Below, piece by piece: positions 47,807 through 59,984 of a stretch of DNA of 64,000 bases. Under the pieces are notes generated by a model. That model was not told the origin of the DNA. It did not search any database and saw only the letters and a list, made by a program, of their open reading frames with translations. This DNA is from Brachypterus glaber (lineage: Eukaryota; Arthropoda; Insecta; Coleoptera; Kateretidae), in the NCBI GenBank assembly GCA_958510825.1, contig OY294047.1:39137229-39201228 (forward strand), given 5' to 3'. The position numbers and the translations under genes were made by a program. Position 1 is the stretch's first letter, and every line of letters starts with the position of its first letter.

Positions 47807-48194
47807 AGTACGGAAGCCATGCCCCCCTTTACGCAATATAGGAGTATGGAGGAGAGTGTCAATACTTTTAGATACAAGATACTTATAATTTTTTAATATA
47901 TATTATTTTTTATTTAAAATATAAATACATTTATTGTATTTTTTTTTGTTATATTTTAAGTATATTTGTTATGGGTCATTCCGTCATTACGTACGTTACA
48001 TTCGTACACCTTAATTTAGGACAGGCATTTTTTACGTCTTTTAGTTTACTTGTAAATTTAATAATCAATTAGGCTATAAAAATAAGGCAGCTTATGTGCG
48101 CGTTTCGTATGTTACAAAATTTGGAAGTACACTTATGCAATTAAGTAAATTATAATGAAAATCTGCTAATCTGATTTCGTTTTTTGTTAAATGT
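47807..48194. other. Spacer
   Basis: AT-rich with a short balanced block at 47805-47860. No gene is visible. Confidence 0.3.
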
Positions 48195-48643
48195 AAATAT
48201 TCTACGGGTTATTATTATTTCCTGGACAGCAAGTATTCAAAACTAAAAAAATTAAAATTTTAATTTAAATTATCATATTTTAATTGATTAAATAAATTCA
48301 TTTTTATTCAAACAGCAAAAACTCATAACTTAACTAGTCAATTGTCAGTAGTAATGTCATAAGTGCATGTTGAATTATCGATAATTTTTTTACTGTATTA
48401 AAAAAACATGTTGCTTAAGGAAATTGTTTTTTTAATACAGTAAAAAATTATCGATAATTCAACATGCACATATGATATTACTACTGACAATTTACTGGTT
48501 AAGTTATGAGTTTTTGCTGTTTGATGAAAAATAAATTTATTAAATTTAAACAATTAAAATATGATAATTTAAATTTAAATTTTATTTTTTTTTAGTTTTG
48601 AATACTTGCTGTCCAGGAAATAATAATGACCCGTAGAATATTT
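48195..48643. mobile_element. 449-bp near-perfect palindrome (foldback element)
   Basis: AAATATTCTACGGG at 48195 is mirrored at 48630-48643, and the arms of about 205 bp pair almost continuously, including TTTCCTGGACAGCAAGTATT, AGCAAAAACTCATAACTTAA and TTATCGATAATT. Only about 30-40 bases at the centre (about 48405-48440) do not pair fully. I could not fix a target duplication because the edge bases are themselves part of the palindrome. No coding frame. Confidence 0.8.
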
Positions 48644-48644
48644 A

Positions 48645-49925
48645 TTAAAAAAAAAACATTAATTATTATGGGAGCTTCTACTGTTTACGTGAAATAACAT
48701 TTAATTATGGTTAATTATGGTTTTTATAATAATTTAATTCGTATTACATGTAGATTCAATCAGTTAACGGCAAATTAATTAGAAGTAATTATTTGTAATT
48801 TATAAATAATTTACGATTTTTATTCTTTTCATGTTAAACAAACAATTAAAAATATTTTTTATAAACAAATACGTATAGCATTATTTATTTAACCATATAA
48901 ATAAATAATTTGAGTTACATCAATTTGTTTTCTTTAAATAGATAATTGTTTATAAAGCTATGGGTCATTTTGTTAATTTTGATATATTTTTACATTTTTA
49001 ATAAAATGTCAAATCTTGACACTAGTTAAACTTTAATCATAGGTAAAATTAATTTCAATTAAATTTTATTTTAATAAATTTTTGATAATGGTGCGGCTAG
49101 AAAAACAATCCGATAAAGCTGCAAATAAAAACAAAAGGATATGTTTCAAAAATTCAAGGGAAGTGAAGTCAATTTGATATATTATTTTATAAACTTCCTC
49201 ATTTTTCCACCCTTTTACATATGTTTCTATTGTTTTTTTTTTTTACTAACATATCGTCGTATGAGAACAACAAAGTTTCAACTGTATAAATTATAGATTT
49301 GAGTTATAACCATGAAACTTACCTTAAATTTCATAATTAAGTGGTGTATTATGCTGGCATGGGCTTATATAAGGATAAATTAGTAACTATAATACACATT
49401 TTGTTGATATTTTAAATATTACCCAAAATAAATAATGAGTTGGAACCTTGATAACCCAAAAATCTATGAAAAGTAGTAGTAAAACATTGTTCTAACAGTT
49501 AGAACCGTTTTGCATTAAATTCACATGTTTTTTGGCTGTTTGTTTTAATAATTTGTACATAAATGCAGTATTTTGCATAAATTATTATTAATCAATATTT
49601 AAATTGATAATTAATAGTTACAACAGTAAAGAACTGTCTATTCACAGTTGTATTTGAATAAAACTCTTTTTAATTAATTCTTCTTGTATTTTTTACTTCA
49701 TTTAAATTCACACTTGGCCAGATGCCGCTTTTTAAATAAAATTAATTATATATTTTAGTAATAATGTTAGTGATAATTATAATAAATTTAGTTAATTAAT
49801 AATTTCGTAAAAGAATCTAAGCAAAATTATCTCAATAAACAAATACAGTAAAACCGTTGGCGTGGGAATAAGTGAAACAGGTGCCATTCAGCCCAAATTG
49901 ATCAAATAAAATCATGTTTTTGTAC
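48645..49925. other. AT-rich unique DNA
   Basis: No repeat or gene can be supported. Confidence 0.35.
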
Positions 49926-49929
49926 GTGT

Positions 49930-50150
49930 GGCAAATGGCGAATAAACGGGCATATAAAAATCCAATGAAATGAAGTGTAAATGGTCGGGTTGTGCCCGTC
50001 ATAAAGGTAGAAACGGTCGGCCGACGGAGAAACGGCATTGGGGACCGGTTATGAGCCCAGCGAGTAAAGAACCGGGCGCGCATCGGCCTGCGAGCTTATG
50101 TCTGAATGGCCGACGCACAGATGGAACGCTACAAAATTTCCTGGACAAAT
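49930..50150. promoter_or_regulatory. CpG-rich island with TATA-like word
   Basis: A sharp rise in G/C and CpG from about 49930 to 50125 (GGTCGGCCGACGG, CCGGGCGCGC) within AT-rich DNA. CATATAAAAATCC (49951-49963) is a TATA-box-like word on the plus strand, and a CCAAT-type TCCAATG is next to it. Both strands are open over the island (49970-50173 plus, 49832-50083 minus) with no recognisable protein. It could be a promoter, an unrecognised exon or a conserved element. Confidence 0.35.
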
Positions 50151-53100
50151 GCTATTTGTACAAAAAAAATTAAGTATTAATTTAAAATATTTTTTAATTC
50201 GATTGATTCTAAAAGCGACACTTTTTGTTCATGTTTTGTGGCGGAAAGTTAGACTTTGTAGCCCTAGGGCCAAAAATATTTTTGACCCGCAAAACTAAAA
50301 CTTGTTGTTTTTAAGCTTTTTTAAAAAAGATTCTTTACCTAGACTTTAATATTTATAAAGAAAAACGGTCCTCGTGTAGGAAACTCATTTTTAATGGATT
50401 ATTTTTAGTTTAAAAATATTATTTAAATAAAATTATCCAGTTTTTGATTGGAAATCAATTTGTCATAACTAGTTAGGTAATAAGACAATAAAAATAAATA
50501 TTTTTTGCAATTTAAAATTAAATATATTTTGATAATTTATTATAACTAGTAACATTCAAATAAAAAATACTCTATAATACACAGGTGAAAAGTTAACTTT
50601 TTATTTCGTAGGTTTATTACCTTCGGACCGGGGGCCATCGGCTTCTAAAAACTGAAACAATTGAAAAATTTAACTTCTCGCCTTTGTATTATAAATAACT
50701 ATTATGAAGTCTCTGTTTTATCTTCGCAAATCTTTGTGGCAATTGTTTATTTTAGTTAAAAAAATAATAAGAACTTTATTGTATTTGTATTAGGTTATAA
50801 TTAAACTAATAGTTTGCACTAGTAGAATTTTTACATTGTTAATTTTTTTATGAAATAGTCCTTCGTAAAACTTGAATTATTAGATCCTTTTGCTCTGGCA
50901 TATTAAAAACATTTTGATTTAAGAACATTTCCAAGCAAAATACTTTTAATATACCAAAACAAAATTGTGAATAATTCAACTTGCACTAAAGATATTAATG
51001 TTCATAATTTATCAAGCTTTAGTTTGGGATTTAAACTCACCATCATCTGTTTAACAAAATAGAAGAAATAAAAATTATTATATTTTTTCGATAACCTAAA
51101 ATTTAAATTTTTAGCTTAGTCTTCGTTATTAAAAAAATACAATACGCCAAATACAAAAATAGTGAATAATTATATTTTTTGTATTCATGCACTAAAAATT
51201 AATTTAACAAAAATTTAATTTATGCAACTATTTGTTTACTTTATTTATTTTTTTAATTATTAAAAGTTTAAATAACTTAATCTTAAAGGATTAAAAGTAA
51301 ATATATTTTTTCACTTTTTCACTTTATAATAATTATTTTTAGTTAATTACATTTTATCTTAAATTAAAAAAGCATGCAAAAGATGTAATTAGCCTTAAAC
51401 AAATTAAAATTTGATTGGTAACTTTTTTTAATGATCAAAAATAAACTAAAATAAACCTTTGTGCAGTTGTACTCTTCTAGAATAATTGAAAACCTTTATT
51501 ACTATTATTACTACTTCCAAATGGCTTAAGTGTTTCAGAGTAAATTATGCACATTTCGTCTAATGTCTTTCACTTTCATTCGTTTAAACTCGGTTTTATC
51601 GACATAGGAACGATTTTATTGCCAATTTCCACTTTAACCGCATCATAATACTAATAAGATTACCATGTAATCTTAGATTACCGTGTTTAGGATTTAATTC
51701 GATTAACTGAGGTGCTTATTATTTTAATTAATGTATTTATTAAACTAAAAAGGAGAACGATGAATTGCTAGTCAAAGGATTTCGCACGATATGAGACCAG
51801 TTTATGATATTTTTGAAATTTTATAAAATGTAGAATAATTTTACTAAATGCCTATCTCAGAACTTTAAAATTATATTTATTACTTTTAAATTTTTACTAG
51901 CTTTACTAGCTAAGCTTGTAGTCTTACCACTTTGGCTTGGCGGAACATTTTTATTTATAGTTCTAAATGATTAATGCCTAAGGAAGGTATCCTATTTTGG
52001 GCTAAATCGCCTGCAACGATAAGATTTTACATGCTTATAGATATATAGACATAAAAAATAAATACTTAGCCAAATTTTCAGCCCTTTTTACATCCCGGAA
52101 CATACTTTAATTAATTATTTTAATTAAGAATTTTGACATAAGTCAATGCATGATTTGACAAGATTGCGATAGTTCAAATGTCAAGTCTCATGTCATGTGA
52201 AAATAAAAATGACTTTGCAAATTAGGTTCTACCTTGGGGCCCAGCGCAGTGTTGTTTACTGCGCTTGACTGTAAAATTAAAATATTTTGTTGTTATATTG
52301 TTAATTTTTACGAATTTAATATGGTATAAAATATACAATTAGGTTGCACTCATCAGACTAGTTTTTCAGTGATTATCGAATTGTTTTTAAGGTATTTATG
52401 CTAATAATTCAATCCAACGTTATTGTATAGTAACCTAAAGCATGCAGTCCCGTGGAACAGTGTGACCCCAGACTAGTAATTTAATTTGGCTTTCAGTGTA
52501 TTTAATAACTTTATTTCTATGAAAAAGTTTTAAGAGACTTTTAAGCTGTAGTTTTAAATAGGTACATTAATTTAATATTGTACATTAGTATTATTATACA
52601 TTCAAAATGTTATGTTGATTTTCAGATAAATAAAAAAATATCACTTTTTTTCAAAATAATAAAGCATTTAGTTTATCACGATGAATGGTACATTATTGTC
52701 ATGTTTACGATTGTTAACGATTTTTTAATAAAAAAAAATGTTGTTTGCACTTTTTTAAACAAAAATATTGTTCTTATTTAGCCCAAAACTTGCCTTTAAA
52801 ACGATATCCTTCTTTATTGGCCTAATCTACAGCATAAATTACTTTAGATTTTTTTTTTTAAATATTATTAATATTAACAACAAGTACCTTATGATTCTTA
52901 TTTTGTTTGTTAACGATCTAGTGAATTATTCAATTATAGTTAGACAAAAATCAGATTTTGCTTTTATAAAATACTATTTAATTTAATCAAAGTTCTCTGA
53001 GATAACAGTAGATAGTCATCTAAAGTGGAACGATAAATAAACAAGGTTCGTTCTGAATTTAATTTTGTACTTAAAAACTTATTATGAAACTGTAAATATT

Positions 53101-53719
53101 TTGGATAGAGGCAATACAAATATTGTTTAACCGTTTCAAAGACGACAAAACGTGTAAAAATTGTATCTTTTGTTTAATAAATTGCTTTGAATTTGATTTG
53201 AATGTAAACGTGTAAAGTTTTCTTATATAAATATGAAATGTGTGGTTTTGTGTAATAATGTAAATGTATATAGTGCTTTTGTGATAAATATTCACTTACC
53301 TTGTCGAAACTATTCTATAATTTTAGTAAAATTTATATACATTTACAAAACAAATTATTAAAGTGATGGATGCCTTTAAAAATAATAATAGGTATTTTTA
53401 GTAGATCGAAAGAAAGAATTTAGTAGTTGCCAATTATATACATTTGTTTTTAAATGTAAGAATTTTTGTAGTAGTTTTTTCCGAAAACTTAAAATTTAGA
53501 ATTAGAAAAAGAATTTTTATACCAAACCTATACATTTTTGTTTTACTGCTCAGGGCATCGCTCACCTCTTAAATCTGAAAAGAAAAAGAAAAGAAAAAAT
53601 AAATAAAATAATATAACTAAATTAAAATAAATAAACAAAAAAATACATTTTGAAATTAGGGAAAATATATAAATCATACATTAAATATATAAATTATGCT
53701 AAACTTTAGACACAGAAAA
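50151..53719. other. AT-rich unique DNA with one balanced block
   Basis: Mostly A/T. A block at about 51530-51730 holds TAACCGCA (Runx-type) and the 19-base palindrome AAGATTACCATGTAATCTT (51656-51674) followed by GATTACC, an Otx/Bicoid-like word. At 52799-52815 AAACGATATCCTTCTTT repeats a word from 7529-7545. Open frames at 52578-52986 and 53071-53295 are T/A-driven with no motif. Confidence 0.3.
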
Positions 53720-53944
53720 GGGAACGTTCAAGTATTACGTAACGCAAAATGTATCAAAGTTCATACATTTCATAACTCGGTTCTCGCGTTACTCAAGGCT
53801 GTAGAGATTTCATATTTTGGCTACCCCCATAACACACCCCCTATTGTTTGTAGTGGTAGCCAAAATATGAAATCTCTATAATCTATAATAACGCGAGAAC
53901 CGGGGTATGAATTTTGGTGCAATTTGCGTTACTTGAACGTTCCC
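53720..53944. mobile_element. 225-bp GGGAACG-family MITE, both ends
   Basis: Starts GGGAACGTTCAAGTATTACG and ends with GCGTTACTTGAACGTTCCC. Almost the whole element pairs: GGTTCTCGCGTTA and GAGATTTCATATTTTGGC are mirrored in the right half. AAA flanks both sides (a possible 3-bp target duplication, but it sits in an A run). The plus frame 53696-53881 is not a gene. Confidence 0.85.
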
Positions 53945-55339
53945 AAAGGTTACTTAAACTGGAAAAATTAACACTTATTAAGATTGAACCAATCAAATGT
54001 TAGATTGATTTATTTTCTTAATTGGAAAATTTATAATTATATCTTAAAAGTGGTTTAGAATAAATAAAAAATTGCTTGCTGCATACAGGCTACTTTCTGA
54101 GAATTAAGTAAAGATAAATAAAACCTAAAATTAAAATTACGAATTATAAACAAATCAGTCTTGCATTATATTGATGGTTACTTAAATTGCTTGTTAATTT
54201 CTTTAGATCAACTATATCTTTTCTACTATTAGCGAAAAACTATAAAAAAAACACAAAATCTAAAACTGAATTATAAAAAATTATATAACAAATTGACTCT
54301 CTGAAAAATAAAAGGAATTCTGTGCCAATTACACCGTCAAAAAATAAACTGAATCTATTAAAAGCTCGTTATATCTTTTATCTAAAATCATTTGGCCATT
54401 ATTCAGATACCTACAGCATCAAAACTGGTATTCGCATTTAAAATCAAAAAAAGTCTAACATGTTTTGTTTTTATTTACGACCTTTCCTTGTTTGTTAAAC
54501 AGACTTTGACCCACTTCATTCTTGATTTATCCATCGATAGTAAAATATTCGCTTCTGACTGAGCTTCAAAGAAAAATTATTGCAACGCTAAAAATATAAA
54601 TATTGATGCACCAGTGAAAAGATTACTTAAAGAACATTTCAAAATGTTTCATAAAATGCTCAAAAGGGTTAACAAAGTTTCCAAATGACTATTTTTGTTT
54701 TTTTGGTGAAAATTTAATCTGCACAGTAAAAGCGTCAATTAAATAAACGCACAGGAAAATAAGCCACAGTCTACTGCTGGAAATGTAAATTTGTATCATA
54801 AAGATTTACATTAACAGTTCCAAAACTTAAATCTCCAAATATTCTGATTGGTAGAAGAAAAATATGTTAAAGTTTGGTAGCTGAAACTTTTGGCAAGGTC
54901 GTACTTGATGTTTGAATTTGCGGATAATTTTTAGAGACTGCAGTTTATTATATAATCAGACATGATTCTACATATCAAAAAATATAATAATACTATACTG
55001 TTAATAAAAGAGATTTCAAAAAGAGATTTGCAGCTTTTGATATTCTTTAGGGCACAAGTGCGCACAAGAATTTAATTTTCCTTATTTAAATAACACTTTT
55101 TTAGTAAAGGCACTATAGCGTACTTTTGAGAGTAGAATGATAACCCTAAAGGCAGCTATTTCTAATATATTGTTTGTAGAAAAAAATAGTTGAAGCAGAT
55201 AGTTTAAGTAGTTTTTGTTGTTTCAGTTTGGTTATTTTTATCCCCAGGTAACTAATTTAGTTTGGAAAACAAATTTCTCTTCCATTTGACATAACCTAAA
55301 ACCGAATAAAGATTTATAGTCAAGAAACGGGCACGTTAT
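53945..55339. other. AT-rich intergenic DNA
   Basis: No gene and no repeat boundary is visible. Short balanced words near 54470-54560. Confidence 0.3.
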
Positions 55340-55340
55340 T

Positions 55341-56450
55341 ATTCTCTTCGCAGTGTTAGGGGAGTATTATAAGTAGACTTTTAAATCTTAGAAGACAAAA
55401 TGGAAAACAACGATTAAAAAACGAAAAATTAAAAAAATGACGTAAGAAACAATAATAGTAATAAAAAAAAGATAAAAAAAAATATGAAAAAAAAAAACAA
55501 AACAAATTTTGAAAACAATTGCTTAATCTTCGTCAATTCTGGAAACATAGTTTTGTTAATAAAAAAAATTAGAAATACAAAATTTACAATAAATATAATG
55601 TAATAACCAGCTGAGCAGTTGCAAGCACCTTGTCAAAACATCGGCACTAGGCACTAATTTGAAACGTTATGAAAATGAAAGTTGTGTGATCACGTGAATA
55701 GGCAGAATTTATTAAAGTTTCAAAGTATGTATCTCCAAAACGTTAGATTCTAGCAAAAAACTGCATATTACATTTTTTATAGGGATTAAAGACAGCTTTC
55801 ATTTAAAATACAATTTTTTGAAATCGAGTTATAAATAAGTGAGATATGCTAAAAAACGACTTACTACTTTAAACATCAATATCTCGAAAACAATGTATTT
55901 TAGGAAAAAATTGTTTGTAACATTTTTTAACCAATTTAAAATTATCTTTCATTTGATAACTTAATAAAATACAATAATAATTGCCTTAATTATAACCAAA
56001 AAACGCTAAAAATAGGAGTTTTACGCCATTCTTACCGCCAATCGTTTACCCCCAAAATCTAATCAGCTCTTCGAAATACGATAAGGCACAAAATGCAAAA
56101 AACTGCTTGGCGATATCTTATTTAGAAATGGAGTTCTCGAGTTTACAGACAGACGGACGATTTTTTTTACTGATTTCGAATGGTCTAAAACATCGAGAAA
56201 TGTGAAAAAAACATGGTCAAAGATTTTGACTTTTCGGCGAAGATTTCAATACATCCACTCTTAGTAGCACTAAGTGCCGATGTAAAAACATATACATATA
56301 ATAATGTAGTATAAAGTTATGTTGAGCGGCAATCTTTCCAAATGGTATTTCAATTATATTTTAGGAAAAATCATATTCTATCAACTGGCGAAGAGTATAC
56401 AATAAGGAAAGAAGCATTACATATTGCTGCGTGCTTGGTTTGCTCATATT
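55341..56450 (+). mobile_element. Long repeat related to the CTCTTC-ended family
   Basis: Begins TTATTATTCTCTTCGCAG with GGAGTATTATAAGT, as at 33456. It carries TTCTCGAGTTTACAGACAGA plus CGGACG at 56133-56160, as at 14335-14384, and ends with GCGAAGAGTATACAATAAGG and a TTACATAT block as at 33884-33915. The inner sequence between is A-rich and has no protein frame. It may be a longer member of the 33456-33932 family. Boundaries are approximate. Confidence 0.45.
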
Positions 56451-57540
56451 TCAAATGCTGTTCAACAAAGACACGAATTTCCGAGTAGTTTAACTCTATA
56501 CTAAATCCAAAGTCTATATTTATATTTAGTTTTAAATATATCCGGACGAAATAGACCAAACATATACATATGGACTGAAATAGAATATACTTGTTCCTTT
56601 TTTAAATCTGATCGGCAATAAATCAGAAAACAGGGGGAAGTTATTGATGTTTTTTATTGCTTTTTCTTGTTCCAATAGAAAGTTTTAGTTTTAGAGCTCA
56701 CTGCAACACACAGGATGCAAAGAGTCTGTTTTGATTATACTTGTCTAAAAATAAGGAGTTTTTTTTTGCGAACAATGTAAAATACTTACTTTTTGATCAT
56801 CATTTCAATTTTAATTTAAAATTCAGCAGCAGTTCTGGTCCAAGACCGAAAAGTGATAAATATTTAATGCTTTAAGAGTCTCAATGAGAAGCAATTTTTA
56901 TTTCGTTTGGATCAACTTTTTTGAGTTGCATAAAACAAATATTTTATATAAAAAAAGAAAAGAAAAAGTGGAATATAATATATATATCCCACTGGATATA
57001 GTATAACATAATGGTTATTTTGAAATAAACTTTTTATTAGGACAAAAAAAAACAAAAGTAGCTTTGTCACTGTTAATAAAATTTGGTAGAAATAAATACA
57101 CCCCAAGTAACTAAAAAAACCCTTAAATAACTTTACAACGTAAACTGGGACATACAGTCCACAAGAGGTAACTTAAAACAGGGTGGGACATATATGTCTA
57201 AAAGGGTTAAGAGCATCTAAAAAACTTCAAAAGAGAAAACATCACTTTTTGAACACAATTTTTATCCTACATTTGAAAATATTTTTCTCTTTTACAAAAT
57301 TTATTAATACTTGCGATTAAAAAGAAAATTCTAAATAATACAATTTTTCTTATAATACCAATAAATCATTATTAGTTTTGCAGTGTAGTTTAGCTTGTTT
57401 AAATCCTTTGCAGAGTAAAACCCATTTCTGCAATAATATGACCAACAAAAAAAGTATTAAAATTTTTTAAATCTTGATTAATATCTCCACAAAAACTACA
57501 ACGTTGTGTTTTCTGTTCTAAACTGTAAATCTTTTATTTT
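56451..57540. other. AT-rich intergenic DNA
   Basis: A TTTTGCAGTGTA end at about 57377-57388 matches the outer element at 9434-10779. GGGACATA words recur at 57148 and 57186. No gene is visible. Confidence 0.3.
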
Positions 57541-57725
57541 CAGATGATTTCGAGCCATCGAATGCACAGAGTTGGTAGGTAAAATGGCCAATGGCCTTGT
57601 AATTATTTTCTGTGTGCAAGTGATTAACTCGTTGCTTGATTTATAGACGTAGCAACGTTGTTTATGGCGCAGTCTATCTGACATGTTGCATGCATGTAGG
57701 CAGAGAGGCATGTTTTCCTCCGTTG
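57541..57725. promoter_or_regulatory. Balanced unique block, candidate regulatory element
   Basis: Contains TGTAATTATTTT, GTGATTAAC and TTTATGGC, words that suit homeodomain factors, and a GTTGCATGCATG repeat. A minus frame (57496-57711) is open but without recognisable motif. Confidence 0.25.
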
Positions 57726-58015
57726 CATGTTAATTCCAAATACTATTTTAAAACTGAAGAGAACAATTTTCATAAGCGCCATTGAATTTTTTTAGGATGA
57801 AAAAAAAAATGTAATTGTAGTTTCTTGCTCAATTTGTATAATTTAAATTTAAACAGAGTATTTAAAATCTGATAGTAATTTGTTATACCTAGATTTGTTG
57901 CATCGGCATTGCCAGCGTAAAAAAAATAATTTTACTCAAGACAATGCCAAAATAGGAAATTTTAGGTTAAATTAAGAAATTCTTGATCCTTACTCATATT
58001 GGAGTTGATTTAAAT
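57726..58015. other. AT-rich spacer
   Basis: Nothing supportable. Confidence 0.3.
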
Positions 58016-58235
58016 AAACCATAGAAAAAATTGTTATCTCTCCAAAATATAAATTTATTGTCTATTAAACAAACATTACAGCGACAATTGTTTCGACTTT
58101 TTTAACATAAAGTCATTTTCAAGTTTTTTAAATTTATAAACAAATTAACTTGAGTACACATTATTAGAAATGTCATGTTTGTTTAATAGACAATAAATTT
58201 ATATTTTGGAGAGATAACAATTTTTTCTATGGTTT
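58016..58235. mobile_element. Perfect 61-bp inverted repeat around a 98-bp spacer
   Basis: 58016-58076 and 58175-58235 are exact inverse copies (AAACCATAGAAAAAATTGTT, ending AAACAAACAT). The spacer contains GCGACAATTGTTTCGAC and AAAGTCATTTTCAAGT. I associate this kind of 'TTTCGAC ... GTCAT.TTCAAG' phrase with the terminal repeats of Penelope-like retroelements, whose repeats are often inverted; that link is from memory and unproven. Perfect identity implies a recent origin or gene conversion between arms. Confidence 0.7.
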
Positions 58236-58262
58236 AATTTTAGGTTAGCTTAACTGCAATTA

Positions 58263-58562
58263 TATAGAGGAAACAAGGATTGCGCATTTACCTTCTGCAC
58301 ATCCAAATGTCTGGTTTCACCCAGATTTCAGCAATTATCTTTTTTCTTACTCACACTCATAATGCTGTCTCTGTCACATCCACCATTTTGTACGCAATTT
58401 TTAAATCGTAAAACCTTAAAAATTAGTAATGACTTTTTGTGATGGTTGGTAATATATCCAATCCCAATCTGGCAATTTCGCGCAATAAAATATGACAAAA
58501 AATGGAGGTCACCCATGTTAGTCACTCGCGCAGATTAAAGCCTTATCCTTGTTTCCTCTATA
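58263..58562. mobile_element. 300-bp TA-flanked MITE with TATAGAGGAAACAAGGAT ends
   Basis: TATAGAGGAAACAAGGAT at 58263-58280 is mirrored at 58545-58562, with TA outside each end. Arms beyond the first 18 bases pair poorly. The right arm (CATGTTAGTCACTCGCGCAG) is shared with 34476-34552. The minus frame 58328-58525 has no protein motif. Confidence 0.75.
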
Positions 58563-58564
58563 TT

Positions 58565-58744
58565 AATGATTATTTGTCAATGCTAGATGTAACTTTTTGT
58601 AGATACAACGTTGGCGCGATTTAAAGAAAGTAACAATAATGTTTAAATTGGGCACTTTATAACATTAAAAATAGCGGATCCAACATGGCGCCCCTAATTA
58701 AAAAAAATTAAACTATTTTTAACAACACCATAGCTGAATCCTAA
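58565..58744. other. Spacer before the retroelement fragment
   Basis: Contains CCAACATGGCGCCCC at about 58680. No gene is visible. Confidence 0.3.
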
Positions 58745-59030
58745 TTTAGACAAACATACAAAAAAGCTGGTGGGGCTGCACGTATTGCAGAAAATAAAAA
58801 GTTTCGGAGGTATAAAGAGTTCAGAGATCGTTTTATCTTTGTGCCTTTTGCCGTTGAAACTTTCGGCCCTTGGGGTAATGAAGCGCATAAACTTATTTCA
58901 GAAATCTGCTAAAAAATACCTTGTAAAAACGCAAAAGCCTTCATTACCCAAAAAATTAGCTTGGCAGTTCAAAGAGGGAATGCGGCCTCGGTGTTGGAAA
59001 CTTTAAAGGACGAGACGGGTTTAGAAGAGA
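58745..59030 (+). pseudogene. Retrotransposon protein C-terminal tail, one stop codon
   Basis: A single reading frame from 58745 gives a sequence containing ARIAENKKFRRYKEF, then FVPFAVETFGPWG, then EAHKLISEI. A TAA follows at 58910-58912, and the same frame goes on with ISLAVQRGNAASVLETL. The pattern 'FVPFAVETLGPWG..A..L...I' followed by 'ISLAIQRGNAASILGT' is one I know as a recurrent tail of invertebrate non-LTR reverse-transcriptase polyproteins. The exact clade is not clear to me. The reverse-transcriptase core is absent and the frame is broken, so this is a dead fragment. The ATG-started frame 58770-59006 is in another register and not the real one. Confidence 0.7.
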
Positions 59031-59984
59031 TTTTTTATTTTTTATTTTATTATTATTATTTGCTTTTATTTATTTATATTAATATTTTAATTATTTATTT
59101 TTTATCATTTTAATAGTTTATTTTAATAGTTCAAAAAAAAAAAAATAAATAAACTTATGTATAAACATTTTTAACAACTCTCTTAATAATATACGTTTAA
59201 AAATAATTTGGACATAGAAAAAAAGATTATTCAAATATGCAGTATAATAGTCCTTTTTATTTTATTTTAGCAAGATATAAGAAGCCCAAAGATATTAAAG
59301 TAAAAAAACTAGGCTAATCTATTTTACAATTTCTAGTTGTATTATTGTCCTTATTTTGACATACACCTTGAGGTCTTATATCGCAAAAATTGGCGCTAAA
59401 TCCCTTATGAAGTTTGTAATCTTCAACCATAATCGGCAGACCTTTTCGGTTAAGTTTATTAAATGTTAAATTTTCTATTAAGCTTCCTATCGTCACGTTC
59501 TTTTGTAATAAATTACCACAATTTTTGTAAAATGTCCGATAATACCCAATTTTTGCATTTTTAAATTGCCTCTAAATTTGTGGTTGGAAATTAGCAATCA
59601 TTTAAAATAATACCTATTAATTTTTTTAACCAAAATTGATTGGGTTAATATCAGACCTGATTCTGAGCAATTATTTACACACACATTAATGAACATAAAG
59701 CGATAATTTTACTTTATTATAACCAATTATAAAAAAGTAAAATTATTAAAAATATTGTACATATTATAGTTTGAGGTAGTAAAGCTTCAGATTAAAGAAA
59801 AGAGTATCTACAAAAGCTATGTCAATACATTGAAAAAATCAAACTAAAATCTTTAAAGAACGTAAAGAATGATTAAAGACATGCACTTGATATACAGGAG
59901 AAAATAATTAAAATTAGGTTTTTTAGACATAACAGCCAAAACCAAAAAAGTATATAAGTTGGATTAAACATTACATTACATGCA
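59031..59984. other. AT-rich DNA with T/A tracts
   Basis: Simple T- and ATT-rich sequence at 59031-59160, then AT-rich DNA. No gene is visible. Confidence 0.35.

Noticed and set aside
49832..50298. Overlapping frames on both strands of the CpG island
   Set aside because: Open on both strands because GC-rich DNA has few stops; no motif supports translation.
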